Assembly: GCA_023460085.1 (NCBI GenBank)
Contig: JAEWRI010000044.1
Location: 62,001 to 126,000 of the forward strand
Direction of reading: 5' to 3'
Length of the DNA: 64,000 nucleotides
DNA from: Bacillota bacterium
Lineage (GTDB): Bacteria > Bacillota > Clostridia > Christensenellales > SZUA-584
Both the position numbers and the translations under genes were made by a program. The notes under the pieces are model-generated. The model saw only the letters and a program-made list of their open reading frames with translations, had not been told where the DNA came from and made no database searches. Below, piece by piece: positions 8,067-17,588 of this stretch; the first letter of the stretch is position 1; each line of letters starts with the position of its first letter.

Positions 8067-8605
8067 TGATAAACAGCGTTGTGGTTGGCATTGAACAGAA
8101 AAGCGCGCAAACGGCACTCTCCAAAATGTATACCATTGGAATTGCAGAGCAGAAGGTAGCGCAGGCACCCGATAAAATAGTTACCCTTGGCCTCGGTTCC
8201 TGCATCGGCCTGGTATTATTCGATCCCATTAGCAAAATCGGCGGTATGATCCATATCATGCTGCCTGTTGCGCCGAAAGAAGGGGCTGCATTCAACAAAT
8301 CGAAGTTTGCGGATACCGGAATCGCGGAACTGATACGTACGGTTACAGCCGCGGGAGCATTGCGAGGCAGACTCGTCGCCAAGCTTGCGGGAGGAGCCCA
8401 TATGTTCAACACCATAAGCAACAACGACATCATGAACGTAGGCGAACGGAACGCGCAAATGTGTAAAAAAATGCTGGCATCACAGGCCATCCGTATTGCC
8501 GCCGAGGATTTGGGAGGAACCTGCGGTCGATCCATCGAGTTCTGTCTGGAAAGCGGAATGCTTCAGGTGCGGACAATCTCGCCGAAGACGGTACGGTTGC
8601 TGTAG
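8066..8605 (+). CDS. cheD: CheD, chemoreceptor glutamine deamidase
   Basis: CheD converts receptor glutamines to glutamates and is regulated by binding CheC. The 179-residue frame has the catalytic Cys in TLGLGSCIGLVLFD, the His in GGMIHIMLP and the family segment AKLAGGAHMF. The ATG at 8066 overlaps the cheC stop and suggests coupling; an ATG three codons upstream is also open. Most CheD proteins begin close to MYTIGIAEQKV, which here lies about 20 residues in, so the first stretch may be untranslated or an unusual extension. Confidence 0.93.
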   Translation: MINSVVVGIEQKSAQTALSKMYTIGIAEQKVAQAPDKIVTLGLGSCIGLVLFDPISKIGGMIHIMLPVAPKEGAAFNKSKFADTGIAELIRTVTAAGALRGRLVAKLAGGAHMFNTISNNDIMNVGERNAQMCKKMLASQAIRIAAEDLGGTCGRSIEFCLESGMLQVRTISPKTVRLL

Positions 8606-8638
8606 ATCATAATTTACATTTGTACACAGGAGGAACCT

Positions 8639-8995
8639 ATGAAGAAAGTACTGATCGTCGATGACGCCGCGTTCATGCGCGTGTCCATCAAAAACATGCT
8701 CAGCAAGAATGGCTTTGAGGTCATCGGGGAAGCAGAAAACGGCAAAGTAGCGATACAAAAATATCAGGAGCTCTCCCCTGATATCGTTACGATGGATATC
8801 ACGATGCCGGAAATGGACGGCCTCGCGAGCCTGAAAAAGATACTCGCCATCAACCCATCCGCCAATGTCGTCATGATATCCGCCATGGGACAGGAAAGCA
8901 TGGTGCGTGAGGCGGTACTGTCGGGTGCGAAAGGATTCATCGTCAAGCCCTTCAAGGAAGATGTAATACTGGCGGCGCTGGGCAATCTTCAATAA
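8639..8995 (+). CDS. cheY: CheY, chemotaxis response regulator
   Basis: CheY carries the phosphoryl signal from CheA to the flagellar switch. The 118-residue protein is a single receiver domain with the full active site: Asp8 and Asp9, phospho-acceptor Asp53 in TMDITMPEMDG, Ser81 and Lys103 (VKPF). AGGAGG stands 6 bases before the ATG. There is no output domain. It sits between cheD and cheA in one operon. Confidence 0.96.
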   Translation: MKKVLIVDDAAFMRVSIKNMLSKNGFEVIGEAENGKVAIQKYQELSPDIVTMDITMPEMDGLASLKKILAINPSANVVMISAMGQESMVREAVLSGAKGFIVKPFKEDVILAALGNLQ

Positions 8996-9019
8996 GCAAA
9001 TACAATGGGAGGTATGGGC

Positions 9020-11011
9020 ATGTCTTCAGGCGATTCTATGCTGGATATTTACCTTTACGAGAACACACAGCTTCTGGAGAAATTTGAATCCTTGTTGCTG
9101 GCCTGCGAAAATGCGGATTCCTTTTCCTCAGATGAGATAGCGGAAATATTTCGAATACTGCATACCATCAAAGGTTCGTCGGCCATGATGAATTTCGACG
9201 GCATCGCGAACCTTTCTCACGCGCTTGAGGATCTTTTCGATCACATGCGCGGTCATGAGGTAAGCAAGGATGAGCATCCGGGAATCAGCGCCCTTGCGTT
9301 TGAAACGCTGGATATGATAAAGTCCGAAATTGAAACGATCCAGAGCGGCGGCCTGCCGGATATGGACACTGCTCCGATGACACGCCGCATCCGTGATTTT
9401 CTGAACGCACTGGTCCGACATACAGAGCACGGGTCTTTGGATAGCGGCCCGCCTTCATTGGTCCAGGAGTCCGCAAGGCAGCCGGGTTCACATTCTTTCG
9501 AAGCGAAGATCACTTTTCAGCCTGAATCCAAGATGGAGAATATCCGCGCGTTCGGCATCCTTAAATCCATCGAGAAGCTGTGCTCGGATACCCATACCAT
9601 ACCGGCAGATCTGTTCGCGGCAAACAGTGCAGAGGTGATCTCCCAAAATGGCTTTACGCTTTGTATGCGCACAGACGAGGCTCAAGAAGTGCTGGAGCGC
9701 AAGATCCGGGAAGCTTTCTTCATCCGCAGCCTGAAAATAAAGAAGCTGGATACGGAAACTTCGCAGAAGGTGTTTCATCCCGGCGATACCGGCAGTTCAG
9801 CCTCGGCAAAAGCCGCTGACGCTGGAAGCCTCGCCAAGCAAAACTTCATGAGTGTGAACCTTTCGAAGCTCGACATGCTTATGGATATCGTAGGCGAGAT
9901 CGTCATTACGGAATCTACCGTCACCAAGAACCCCGAGGTGACAAAACTGCATCTTGAAAGTTTCGATAAGGCTTCCCGTCAGCTTCGTAAACTGACCAAC
10001 GAGCTGCAGGATATCGTCATGTCCATCCGAATGATCCCCGTTTCCGGCACATTTCACCGTTTGGAACGGATTGTTCGGGATATGTCGGTAAAAATCGACA
10101 AAAAAGCCCGTCTTGTCATCATTGGTGAAGATACCGAACTGGACAAGAACGTACTCGACAATCTGGCAGATCCGCTCATGCATATCGTACGCAATTCGAT
10201 GGATCACGGGCTGGAACATGCCGACGAACGCGAGCGTCTGGGCAAGAATCCAACAGGCGAAATCGTACTGGAGGCGCGCAACTCAGGCAGCGACGTGTTG
10301 ATTATCATATCGGACGACGGACGCGGTTTGGATCGCGATGCGCTGATCGACAAGGGTATCAAACAAGGTCTCATTCATAAGGACAAATCCGAGGTCAGCG
10401 ACAAAGAAGCTTATTCGCTGATATTTATGCCAGGCTTCTCTACCCGCGATCAGGTTACAGAATTCTCCGGCCGCGGAGTGGGCATGGATGTCGTGGTCAA
10501 AAGCATCGAGCGGCTGGGCGGCTCGCTTTCTGTGGACAGCACCCCTGAGCAAGGAATGCGCGTCACCATACGCATACCGCTGACGCTCGCCATCATCGAC
10601 GGCATGCTGGTATCCGTGGGCAGCTTTACCTATATCCTGCCGATGCTCTTAATCAAGGATTCCTTCAAGCCCGACATAAAGGATGTATTCTCCGATCCGG
10701 CTGGAAACGAAATGATATGGCTTCGAGGTAACTGCTATCCCATTCTGCGTCTTCACCGGCTTTTTGGCATCGAGACAAGCGCAACCCAGATTTGCGACGG
10801 CATCCTCATATTGGTTGAAGCGCAGGCGGGGCCATATTGCATCTTCGTGGATAATCTCCTCGGAGAACAGCAGACGGTCGTTAAACCGATACCTGCCTAC
10901 ATCACGAGAAATTTCAAGAATATCAAGGGGATGTCGGGCTGCACCATACTGGGAGACGGCAGTATCAGCCTGATACTGGATATTAACGGGTTGCGGCTGG
11001 ACATGAAATAA
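9020..11011 (+). CDS. cheA: CheA, chemotaxis histidine kinase
   Basis: CheA autophosphorylates under receptor control and passes phosphate to CheY. The 663-residue protein has an HPt domain with the phospho-His in ILHTIKGSS (His48), a P2-like region, a dimerisation helix pair (LSKLDMLMDIVGEIVITES), the ATPase with N box HIVRNSMDHG, G1 DDGRGLD and G2 GRGVGMDVV, and a C-terminal CheW-like domain. GGGAGG lies 7 bases before the ATG at 9020, so this start is preferred over the ATG 15 bases upstream, which precedes the ribosome site. It follows cheY by 24 bases. Confidence 0.96.
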   Translation: MSSGDSMLDIYLYENTQLLEKFESLLLACENADSFSSDEIAEIFRILHTIKGSSAMMNFDGIANLSHALEDLFDHMRGHEVSKDEHPGISALAFETLDMIKSEIETIQSGGLPDMDTAPMTRRIRDFLNALVRHTEHGSLDSGPPSLVQESARQPGSHSFEAKITFQPESKMENIRAFGILKSIEKLCSDTHTIPADLFAANSAEVISQNGFTLCMRTDEAQEVLERKIREAFFIRSLKIKKLDTETSQKVFHPGDTGSSASAKAADAGSLAKQNFMSVNLSKLDMLMDIVGEIVITESTVTKNPEVTKLHLESFDKASRQLRKLTNELQDIVMSIRMIPVSGTFHRLERIVRDMSVKIDKKARLVIIGEDTELDKNVLDNLADPLMHIVRNSMDHGLEHADERERLGKNPTGEIVLEARNSGSDVLIIISDDGRGLDRDALIDKGIKQGLIHKDKSEVSDKEAYSLIFMPGFSTRDQVTEFSGRGVGMDVVVKSIERLGGSLSVDSTPEQGMRVTIRIPLTLAIIDGMLVSVGSFTYILPMLLIKDSFKPDIKDVFSDPAGNEMIWLRGNCYPILRLHRLFGIETSATQICDGILILVEAQAGPYCIFVDNLLGEQQTVVKPIPAYITRNFKNIKGMSGCTILGDGSISLILDINGLRLDMK

Positions 11012-11015
11012 GATT

Positions 11016-12089
11016 ATGAGATATATTGCAACGAGTGAACTGCGTCCCGGGTATAGGCTTGCATCAAGCCTTGTATATTCCAAAAACACGGTGCTCTTGC
11101 GTAAGGGAGTCATTTTGACTCCCTCACTAATCAATCGGATCGCGTTGCTGGGATATCAAGGCCTTTATATCGAAGACGAAATTTCTGAAGGTCTGGAAAT
11201 AGACGATGTCATCAGCAACGATTTAAGGGTTCAAACGCGTAAGGAACTGCAGCAGTTATTCTTCAATATGGAGAACAACATTACCACCGGCGCAAAGAAG
11301 CGTATCCGCAGCATCACCTCACTGGCCAAAGAGATTGTAGACGAGATACTCTGCAACCGCCACGCAATGATCAATCTGGTTGATCTCAGGACCTTTGACG
11401 ACTATACCTACTGTCACAGCCTCAATGTCACGGTGCTGGCTGTGGTGCTGGGCACCGCGCTGAGACTGCGGCGCGATACGATCTACGAGCTTGCAATCGG
11501 CGCGCTGATTCACGATACCGGCAAGATGTTTGTTGGGAAAGAGATTCTCAATAAACCCAGCAAGCTCAACGACGAGGAATTCGCCCAAATCAAAAAGCAC
11601 AGCGAGCTTGGCTTCGACTACCTTTGCGACAATCCGGACATTCCGGACAGCGCGAAGATTGCGACATTGCAGCATCACGAGCAGTTCAACGGGAATGGGT
11701 ATCCCCACGGCTTATCCGGCAAGAAAATTCACCAGTTCGGCCGTATCATCTCCGTTGCGGATGTTTATGATGCGCTCACCTCGGACAGGCCCTATCGCAA
11801 GGCGATGCTTCCCTCGGACGCCCTGGAATATATCATGGGCGGATACAACACCATGTTCGATCCCGATATCGTGAAGGTGCTGACCAAGAAGGTAGCCCCC
11901 TACCCCATCGGCACCTGCGTCCGGCTGAGCTCTGGCGAACTGGGCATTGTCATCCGGAACTACGAGGACACCAGCCTGCGCCCTGTGGTCAAGCTGATAG
12001 AGGACAACAAACCGACCAATATCATCGTCGATCTTTCCAACGATCGTGCTTCCCTGAACGTAACGATCAAGGAGATCGTCAACCCCTGA
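11016..12089 (+). CDS. HD-GYP domain protein, probable cyclic-di-GMP phosphodiesterase
   Basis: A 357-residue cytosolic protein starting 4 bases after the cheA stop. An N-terminal ~110-residue region of the type often found before HD-GYP domains leads into the hydrolase: His-Asp at 166-167 (LIHDTGK), HHE at 220-222 and GYP at 228-230 with the family segment NGNGYPHGLSG, then VADVYDALTSDRPYR. These are the metal ligands and signature of enzymes that cleave cyclic di-GMP. A C-terminal ~60 residues form a small beta-rich tail. Its place as last gene of the chemotaxis operon links second-messenger breakdown to motility. No receiver or transmembrane part is present. The substrate is inferred from family. 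Confidence 0.88.
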   Translation: MRYIATSELRPGYRLASSLVYSKNTVLLRKGVILTPSLINRIALLGYQGLYIEDEISEGLEIDDVISNDLRVQTRKELQQLFFNMENNITTGAKKRIRSITSLAKEIVDEILCNRHAMINLVDLRTFDDYTYCHSLNVTVLAVVLGTALRLRRDTIYELAIGALIHDTGKMFVGKEILNKPSKLNDEEFAQIKKHSELGFDYLCDNPDIPDSAKIATLQHHEQFNGNGYPHGLSGKKIHQFGRIISVADVYDALTSDRPYRKAMLPSDALEYIMGGYNTMFDPDIVKVLTKKVAPYPIGTCVRLSSGELGIVIRNYEDTSLRPVVKLIEDNKPTNIIVDLSNDRASLNVTIKEIVNP

Positions 12090-12145
12090 CACTTCTCGCA
12101 TGACATAGCAATACGGTCTGTTACAGAGAACAGGAAAGATACGAA

Positions 12146-12169
12146 AGGCCGCCGGTTATCCGGCGGCCT
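12146..12169. terminator. Strong hairpin between convergent genes, probable two-way terminator
   Basis: AGGCCGCCGG, loop TTAT, CCGGCGGCCT: a perfect 10-bp stem between the ends of the HD-GYP gene (plus) and the VanW gene (minus). Only a short T stretch follows on the minus strand and none on the plus strand, so it is stronger as a barrier than as a classical terminator. Confidence 0.6.
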
Positions 12170-12209
12170 GCGCTTACTGTTCGTTTGCCTGTTATCCCCA
12201 CAGTCCGGG

Positions 12210-13952
12210 TTATTCCGTAGTCTCCGTAGATGCTGACGCGCTCGGTGAAACCGAGGGCGATGTTGAAACCGAGGGTGCGGGTGTCGGGGTGGCTGTTGCG
12301 GGGTCCTGATAGTTGCAGTAGGTCTTACCATTGGTGGGTCCGATGTTGACACTCTCGAACTCCACTTCGTTGTACTTCGTGCCATCCAGCTTATAAAACT
12401 GCCGGTATGTCGTCACCTTCATGCCCATCTGATTCTGCGAATACACCTTTGCTTCACCGACAGCAATCGGCGTGCCGTCCGGCAGCGCAGTATAGCCGTA
12501 AAACATTTGCATCTTCGGGGTGCCGTAGGTGCTCGCCGATCCCGATTTGAAGCTGTAGATTACTTCTTCGCCCGTTGCCGAATCGATTACCGGCGGGCCA
12601 TAGATCTCCACCGTAACAGTCTTGGTCTCCGGATTCATATACGATACGATATAGATGGGCGATGAGTGCGTATTGGTCAGCTTCAGATCCGGGCCGCCCG
12701 TGCTGATCGTTGCGTCCAACCCTTTGGGCATATAACCCGAAACGATGCTGTGATGTTTGGACTGCGTAGTCAGCCCGGCGCGAATCGCCGCATTATAAAG
12801 CGTACTCGATATCTGGCAGACACCACCGCCCGGTTGATCTACATAGGCACCGTCCGTGATACCGGATGCCAGTGCCCACCCCTTCGCTACGGTACGCGGC
12901 CCGGCCTGCTCGTTAATGGACCATTCGATACCGGGATCTATCTGCACGCCGCAGATAACGCCCGACATCTTGGCTACATTCCAGTTGCGGTTGGTAGAGT
13001 AGTGTTCCGAATAGCTTGATGTCCAGGATGTAATCAAATGCGTTTGTGTTTTAATCTGTTCCAACGTAACCGCGGGCTGCGTTATCTCAAACGGCACTTC
13101 GATCACAGAGAAAGCACCGCTCTGAACCTCTTCCAATATCTGCGTAGCAACCGGATCCATGTCGGTGGTTATCCCCGTCTGCTCCGGCGTATAATAGAAA
13201 CGGGATATGGTTGCGGCGGCAGGAGTATAGTCCTCCTCATAGTGATCATTCTCCCAGTACTGATAGCGAAGCGCCAGCGGCATCTCCGCTTCTGTCAGAC
13301 GGACGAGATTCTCCGGCCACGAGATCGTCTTGCCCTTGGAAGCCAATGTGATGATTTCGTTCATATCTGGAGTATATGGGGTTCCGTCTGCATAATGGCC
13401 CCAGGGTGTAAAAAGCGCGGTTGCGTCCAGCGGCAGCTGATCCAGCTCCATCTTGACTATGGACAGCGCACCAGAAACCCCCGCTTCATCCGCGGCAAGG
13501 CTGACGGCGAAATCTGCGCCGCCGTCCTTTGCGTCCTCCGCCGCCTTCAGGCGATCGTCAAACGTGCCGGTACGTCCATATGCCATCGCCTTGTCCAGCA
13601 CATCCTCGTAATCCGTCCCGATGCCCAGCTCCTCGGCGGCATACGTATGCGCTTCCCCATTTACATCAAGCGTTACACTGGCGTCCGCCAGCAGAGCGCC
13701 GGGAATCTGGGAAGTCGCGCTCAGCGCTTCCTCCTTCGTCATGCCGGAAATATCCACGCCGCCCACTTTAACACCGTCGAGCGCAACCCCCAGGCTGAAT
13801 ACCCTGTCGTCCGATGCGCCGCGGGAATTGCCAATCAATAATACAGTACAAATTGCCAGCGCTGCCACGAGCAGCCCGCCGGACACACACAAGAACAACA
13901 GTGAATTTTTCTTTACCGTTCCATTTTTCTTTTTCTTTTTGGCGCCTGCCAT
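12210..13952 (-). CDS. VanW-family cell-envelope protein with peptidoglycan-binding-like domain
   Basis: A 580-residue membrane-anchored protein. A Lys-rich start precedes one transmembrane helix (about 16-40: LLFLCVSGGLLVAALAI), then a region with VGGVDISGMTKEEA like the PG_binding_4 domain, then the VanW domain with GPRTVAKGWALASGI, the Cys segment GGGVCQISSTLYNAA, and LKLTNTHSSPIYI. The C-terminus is a Thr/Pro/Ser-rich tail of about 40 residues. Despite the name, VanW proteins are common outside vancomycin resistance clusters and their activity is not established. AAGGAGG before the ATG at 13952 fixes the start; no van operon is nearby. An Amidase_3 gene lies upstream on the same strand. 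Confidence 0.85.
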   Translation of the reverse strand: MAGAKKKKKNGTVKKNSLLFLCVSGGLLVAALAICTVLLIGNSRGASDDRVFSLGVALDGVKVGGVDISGMTKEEALSATSQIPGALLADASVTLDVNGEAHTYAAEELGIGTDYEDVLDKAMAYGRTGTFDDRLKAAEDAKDGGADFAVSLAADEAGVSGALSIVKMELDQLPLDATALFTPWGHYADGTPYTPDMNEIITLASKGKTISWPENLVRLTEAEMPLALRYQYWENDHYEEDYTPAAATISRFYYTPEQTGITTDMDPVATQILEEVQSGAFSVIEVPFEITQPAVTLEQIKTQTHLITSWTSSYSEHYSTNRNWNVAKMSGVICGVQIDPGIEWSINEQAGPRTVAKGWALASGITDGAYVDQPGGGVCQISSTLYNAAIRAGLTTQSKHHSIVSGYMPKGLDATISTGGPDLKLTNTHSSPIYIVSYMNPETKTVTVEIYGPPVIDSATGEEVIYSFKSGSASTYGTPKMQMFYGYTALPDGTPIAVGEAKVYSQNQMGMKVTTYRQFYKLDGTKYNEVEFESVNIGPTNGKTYCNYQDPATATPTPAPSVSTSPSVSPSASASTETTE

Positions 13953-14092
13953 GAGCTTGTCCTCCTTATCCGAGACAGAACTTACATTTATTATACAGGT
14001 GAATAATTTCAAATCCGTTACACTGTAATGTTATTTTTGCCGAATCATATAACGTTTATAATACGCATGCTTTATCTTTTTGTTAATTAACA

Positions 14093-14908
14093 CTATTGTT
14101 CTGACAGAAACGCCATCGCTCCCTCACAAATTGCCCGGGCCACCCGCTGCTGATACTCCGCCTGCTGCAGGCTTCGCTCCTCGTCTGTGTTGCTTAAATA
14201 CCCGCATTCCACAAGCACGGAGGGCTGGTTGCCCTGCTTGAGCACGTAAAGCTCCTGCGATCGCTCCTTTCCGTCCGCATTCAATTCATCGTTCAGCGCA
14301 TCTTGTATTTTCCCGGCAAACGTTTTTCCCTTTTCAGACCCGGCCATGAACAGCACCAAAGGCCCGTGCACATTGGGATCATCCGGGTATGAATTCATAT
14401 GGATGCTGATGGCCAAATCCGCACCGCTCTCGCTGATGATGCGTCCGCGCTCGTGAAGGCTTTCGATCTGTGTCGTTCCCAGACCCACATCGTCCTCCCG
14501 CGTCATGAGCACCTGTACTCCCTGCGCCTCAAATTCCGTTTTCAGGTACTGCGCAATCTGCAGGTTGATATCGGCTTCATGCGTTCCGGTTACGCCAATG
14601 CATCCCGGATCGAAGCCGCCGTGCCCTGCGTCCACCACAACAAGATAGCTGCCGGCTATATTACCGGAAGTGGCTCCCGGGGTTTTTACGGCATCGATCG
14701 GTTGTGAAGCGACAGTACCGGCCGGCGGGGCACTCTGCGTGCCTGCTGTTTCTGTCTGCGCGTTTGCGGATATAACCCCTAATTCCTTGAGCGCCACCGC
14801 GACTACGATAACAAGCACCGCCAGCGCCACCAGCGTAAGCAGCGCTCCAACCATCTTCCTGCCGTTGATTTTATAACGACGGTTTTCTTTTTCATTGGTA
14901 TTGCTCAT
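14093..14908 (-). CDS. N-acetylmuramoyl-L-alanine amidase (Amidase_3, CwlD-like)
   Basis: Cleaves the bond between N-acetylmuramic acid and L-alanine in peptidoglycan, on the outer face of the membrane. The 271-residue product has a basic N-terminus, one membrane helix (about 20-42), a Thr/Ala/Pro linker and the Amidase_3 domain with all zinc and catalytic residues visible: His in VVDAGHGGFD, Glu in THEADIN, His in ISIHMNS and Glu in VLVECGYLSN. GGGGG lies 4 bases before the ATG at 14908, so the upstream in-frame codons are not used. CwlD of sporulation has the same layout, but nothing in the neighbourhood proves a sporulation role. Confidence 0.9.
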   Translation of the reverse strand: MSNTNEKENRRYKINGRKMVGALLTLVALAVLVIVVAVALKELGVISANAQTETAGTQSAPPAGTVASQPIDAVKTPGATSGNIAGSYLVVVDAGHGGFDPGCIGVTGTHEADINLQIAQYLKTEFEAQGVQVLMTREDDVGLGTTQIESLHERGRIISESGADLAISIHMNSYPDDPNVHGPLVLFMAGSEKGKTFAGKIQDALNDELNADGKERSQELYVLKQGNQPSVLVECGYLSNTDEERSLQQAEYQQRVARAICEGAMAFLSEQ

Positions 14909-15142
14909 ACGTCCCCCATAAAAAATAAATCTCATCGGCGGCGGGCTTTGATAGTGCCTTTCCGATTGCTGGCACCATGCACCGCTTTTTTCCACGGCTT
15001 CGGCGCAATCCTTATTAACCCGACGCGTCTGAAATATTCAGCATGCTTTTATCCCGCGTTAATATTTTTGTAATAAATGTAACTTGTGTGTAGTATATGA
15101 TTTTTTCAGATGTTTGTCAATGAGAGAGGGTGAAACGTCCGC

Positions 15143-15168
15143 AAAAAAGAAGGGTACAAGAACCCTTC
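15143..15168 (-). terminator. Intrinsic terminator of the small GlsB/YeaQ-type gene
   Basis: GAAGGGT, loop of 6, ACCCTTC, followed on the minus strand by six T. It lies 15 bases after the stop of the gene at 15183. Confidence 0.85.
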
Positions 15169-15182
15169 CTTTTATGCGTCGC

Positions 15183-15458
15183 TTACTTTTCGTGCCCTGT
15201 TACGCTGCCTCTGCGGATGAGATTGATGATCGCAAGCAATATGATCGCCCCCAGCAGCGCCACCAGAAAGCTTTCGATGTTAAAGCCCGTTACATCCGCG
15301 GGCGCACCGATGAGATTCATGATGAGTCCGCCGATAAAGGCACCCACGACGCCCACGATGATATTGGCGAATACACCCATCGAAGGATTGTTCCGCATGA
15401 TGATGCTGGCAACCCAACCCGCCAAACCGCCGAGTATGATCCAGGATAATAAGCCCAT
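15183..15458 (-). CDS. GlsB/YeaQ/YmgE-family small membrane protein
   Basis: A 91-residue very hydrophobic protein with about three membrane helices (residues 3-20, 28-50, 61-82). The family signature is clear: MGLLSWIILGGLAGWVAS, then the Gly-rich second helix with GVVGAFIGGLIMN. Known members are stress-linked integral membrane proteins of unknown molecular function, once named transglycosylase-associated. Single-gene unit: a good ribosome site (AAGGAGGA) before the ATG and its own terminator after it. Confidence 0.9.
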   Translation of the reverse strand: MGLLSWIILGGLAGWVASIIMRNNPSMGVFANIIVGVVGAFIGGLIMNLIGAPADVTGFNIESFLVALLGAIILLAIINLIRRGSVTGHEK

Positions 15459-15579
15459 CGTTTAGTCCTCCTTCTTTGATACGCTTAGTATCCGCAGTGC
15501 GGGTGGTATTATACGGGAACCGGAATCAACCGCTGCCTTTGTCAGTATGAACCCTTTTTGGACGCCAACCGATCGTAAA

Positions 15580-17574
15580 TCAAATCTTCAGTAATACAGC
15601 GTCATAGGGCTTGAGCGCGAGCTCTATGAGCCCGTCGCGGAATTCGTAAGCTTCCCCCGTGAGCATGCAGTGCACCTGCCCGGAGAGCTTGTCTCTCAGC
15701 GCGCGGGCGTCCTCTTCAGTAATCAGCTGCTGGTGTCCCAGTACATCAAACACCACGCGAAGCGGTCGGTGAGAACGGTTTACCGCGGCAAGAAACACCG
15801 CATCCCGTGCGGAATTCCCGAACGCGTCTCTGCCGCCCAGTACATAACGCAGCACGCCCACGCAGTCCTCGTGCGGCGCGAAGAACGCCGCGCGCCCGGT
15901 ACGCAGCGCGTCCGATTCGCCGCGAATACGCCCGAGGGTACGGTAATGAGCCGTAATATCGCCTTCGCCCGGGGGAAACGCGCCGCGGTTGAAGGGATCG
16001 AGAAACCCTTCCATGCCTTTTTCGTCGCCATAATACACGCTGGGCGCGCCCGGCAGCGCAAACTGCAGCACAGCAGCCAGCCGCTGCAGCGCGGCGCCTT
16101 TCTCGTTTTGCGCGGCGCTGACGAAGAACGTCGCCTGCTGTTCGCGCGTCAGCGCCTTCGCGTCGATAGGCGCACTGAGCGCGGTACGCAGCCTCTCCAC
16201 ATCGTGCGAGGACAGCAGGTTCATCAGCGCGTAATACATGGGCTTCGGGTAATTGACCGCCTGAGCGGTTAAAAACCGCCGCAGCTGCTCCGCGTCCTGC
16301 TTGCCTGTCATGAAACCGAGTATGGCGCTGCGCAGCGGATAATTCATCACCGAGTCCAGAGAGCGCCCCAGTGCAAATGCGCGTTTCGTGCCATAGCTGT
16401 ATTTGGTCGTCGCGTCCTCCCACACCTCGCCGATGAGCGCGGCTTCGCTGTCCGCCTGCCGCACAGACTCGCGCATCCGCGCAAGCACGTCGTCGGGCAG
16501 CTCGTCGGCCACGTCCAGCCGGTAGCCGGAGGCCCCGGCGCGCAGCCAACGTTTCATCACGCTGTCTTCGCCCGTCACGACAAAGCGCTGCCAGTCCGCG
16601 TTGTGCTCGTTGACCTCGGGCAGGGTTTTAAAGCCCCACCAGCATTTGTACTGTTCGGGATACTGCTCGAACGTGTACCATGGATAATAAGGGGATTCTT
16701 TGCTGCGGAACGCGCCGCCTTCGCCGTAGGCTCCTTCGCGGTTGAAGTACACACTGTCCGATCCGGTATGCGAAAACACGCCGTCCAATATGATGCGGAT
16801 ACCTATAGACGCGGCCTTTTCGCAGAGCGCGCGCAGATCGTCCTCCGTACCCAGCACCGGATCGACGCGCAGGTAATCGGCGGTATTGTAACGGTGGTTG
16901 GACGCCGCCTCAAACACCGGGTTCAGATAGACGACGCTCACGCCGAGGTCCCGGATATAGTCCAGCGACTGCGCAATACCCTTCAGCGTACCGCCAAAGT
17001 AATCGCACGGCTCATAGTTCTTCTCGCCCGGCAACGGCCGGTAGCGCGGCTTGTCCGTCCAGCGCTCGTGCAGCTCCGCCTTGCGGCCCTTGGAGCGGTG
17101 ATATTCGACGCCGCGCCGCGCTGTATCATCGTCGCTGCGCGCAAAACGGTCGGGGAAGATTTGATAAATGGTGGCGTTCTTCAGCCAGCCCGGCGTATCA
17201 AACGCGGCGTCGTACACCGTAAACTGAAACGCGGGCGGATGCTCGGTATAGACGCACCCCAGCCCGGCGCTTACGCCGCCCTCCGCACCATAGTAATATA
17301 CCGTGCCGCCCACGCTGATGTTGAAATAGTACCAATAAACATCGGGCTTTGCGGGGGCATTCAGCGTCACCGTATACGCCCCGTTCTCAAGGCGCATCGG
17401 GGTATCCTGCCGGAAGCCCTCGTTCATCAGCGTCACGTATACCGCGCCCACCGAGTGAAGTCGGGTACGGAAGCGCAGTGTAACCGGCTGGCCCGGCTTC
17501 AGTGCTTCCGCGGGCTCACGGTACGCGGGCGACGCCGAGTCGTGCAGCATTTCATTTTTCAAGTTCCGCAGCAT
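15580..17574 (-). CDS. GH13 alpha-glucan hydrolase (neopullulanase/cyclomaltodextrinase-like)
   Basis: A 664-residue cytosolic enzyme of glycoside hydrolase family 13. An N-terminal beta domain (about 20-125) precedes the barrel with IYQIFPDRFARSD at its start, the nucleophile Asp in GYRLDVADEL, the acid Glu in LIGEVWED and the third Asp in LLSSHDVERL; a C-terminal beta domain closes it. No signal peptide, so it acts on intracellular glucans, consistent with its place as last gene of the glycogen operon. GGGGAGGG before the ATG at 17574, 14 bases after the glgP stop, sets the start. The exact specificity (alpha-1,4 or 1,6, maltodextrin or debranching) cannot be read from the sequence. Confidence 0.9.
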   Translation of the reverse strand: MLRNLKNEMLHDSASPAYREPAEALKPGQPVTLRFRTRLHSVGAVYVTLMNEGFRQDTPMRLENGAYTVTLNAPAKPDVYWYYFNISVGGTVYYYGAEGGVSAGLGCVYTEHPPAFQFTVYDAAFDTPGWLKNATIYQIFPDRFARSDDDTARRGVEYHRSKGRKAELHERWTDKPRYRPLPGEKNYEPCDYFGGTLKGIAQSLDYIRDLGVSVVYLNPVFEAASNHRYNTADYLRVDPVLGTEDDLRALCEKAASIGIRIILDGVFSHTGSDSVYFNREGAYGEGGAFRSKESPYYPWYTFEQYPEQYKCWWGFKTLPEVNEHNADWQRFVVTGEDSVMKRWLRAGASGYRLDVADELPDDVLARMRESVRQADSEAALIGEVWEDATTKYSYGTKRAFALGRSLDSVMNYPLRSAILGFMTGKQDAEQLRRFLTAQAVNYPKPMYYALMNLLSSHDVERLRTALSAPIDAKALTREQQATFFVSAAQNEKGAALQRLAAVLQFALPGAPSVYYGDEKGMEGFLDPFNRGAFPPGEGDITAHYRTLGRIRGESDALRTGRAAFFAPHEDCVGVLRYVLGGRDAFGNSARDAVFLAAVNRSHRPLRVVFDVLGHQQLITEEDARALRDKLSGQVHCMLTGEAYEFRDGLIELALKPYDAVLLKI

Positions 17575-17588
17575 CGCTCCCTCCCCGC

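Noticed and set aside
12210..13952. VanW hit suggested vancomycin resistance.
   Set aside because: No vanA, vanX, vanR or vanS type gene is present; VanW proteins occur widely outside resistance operons.
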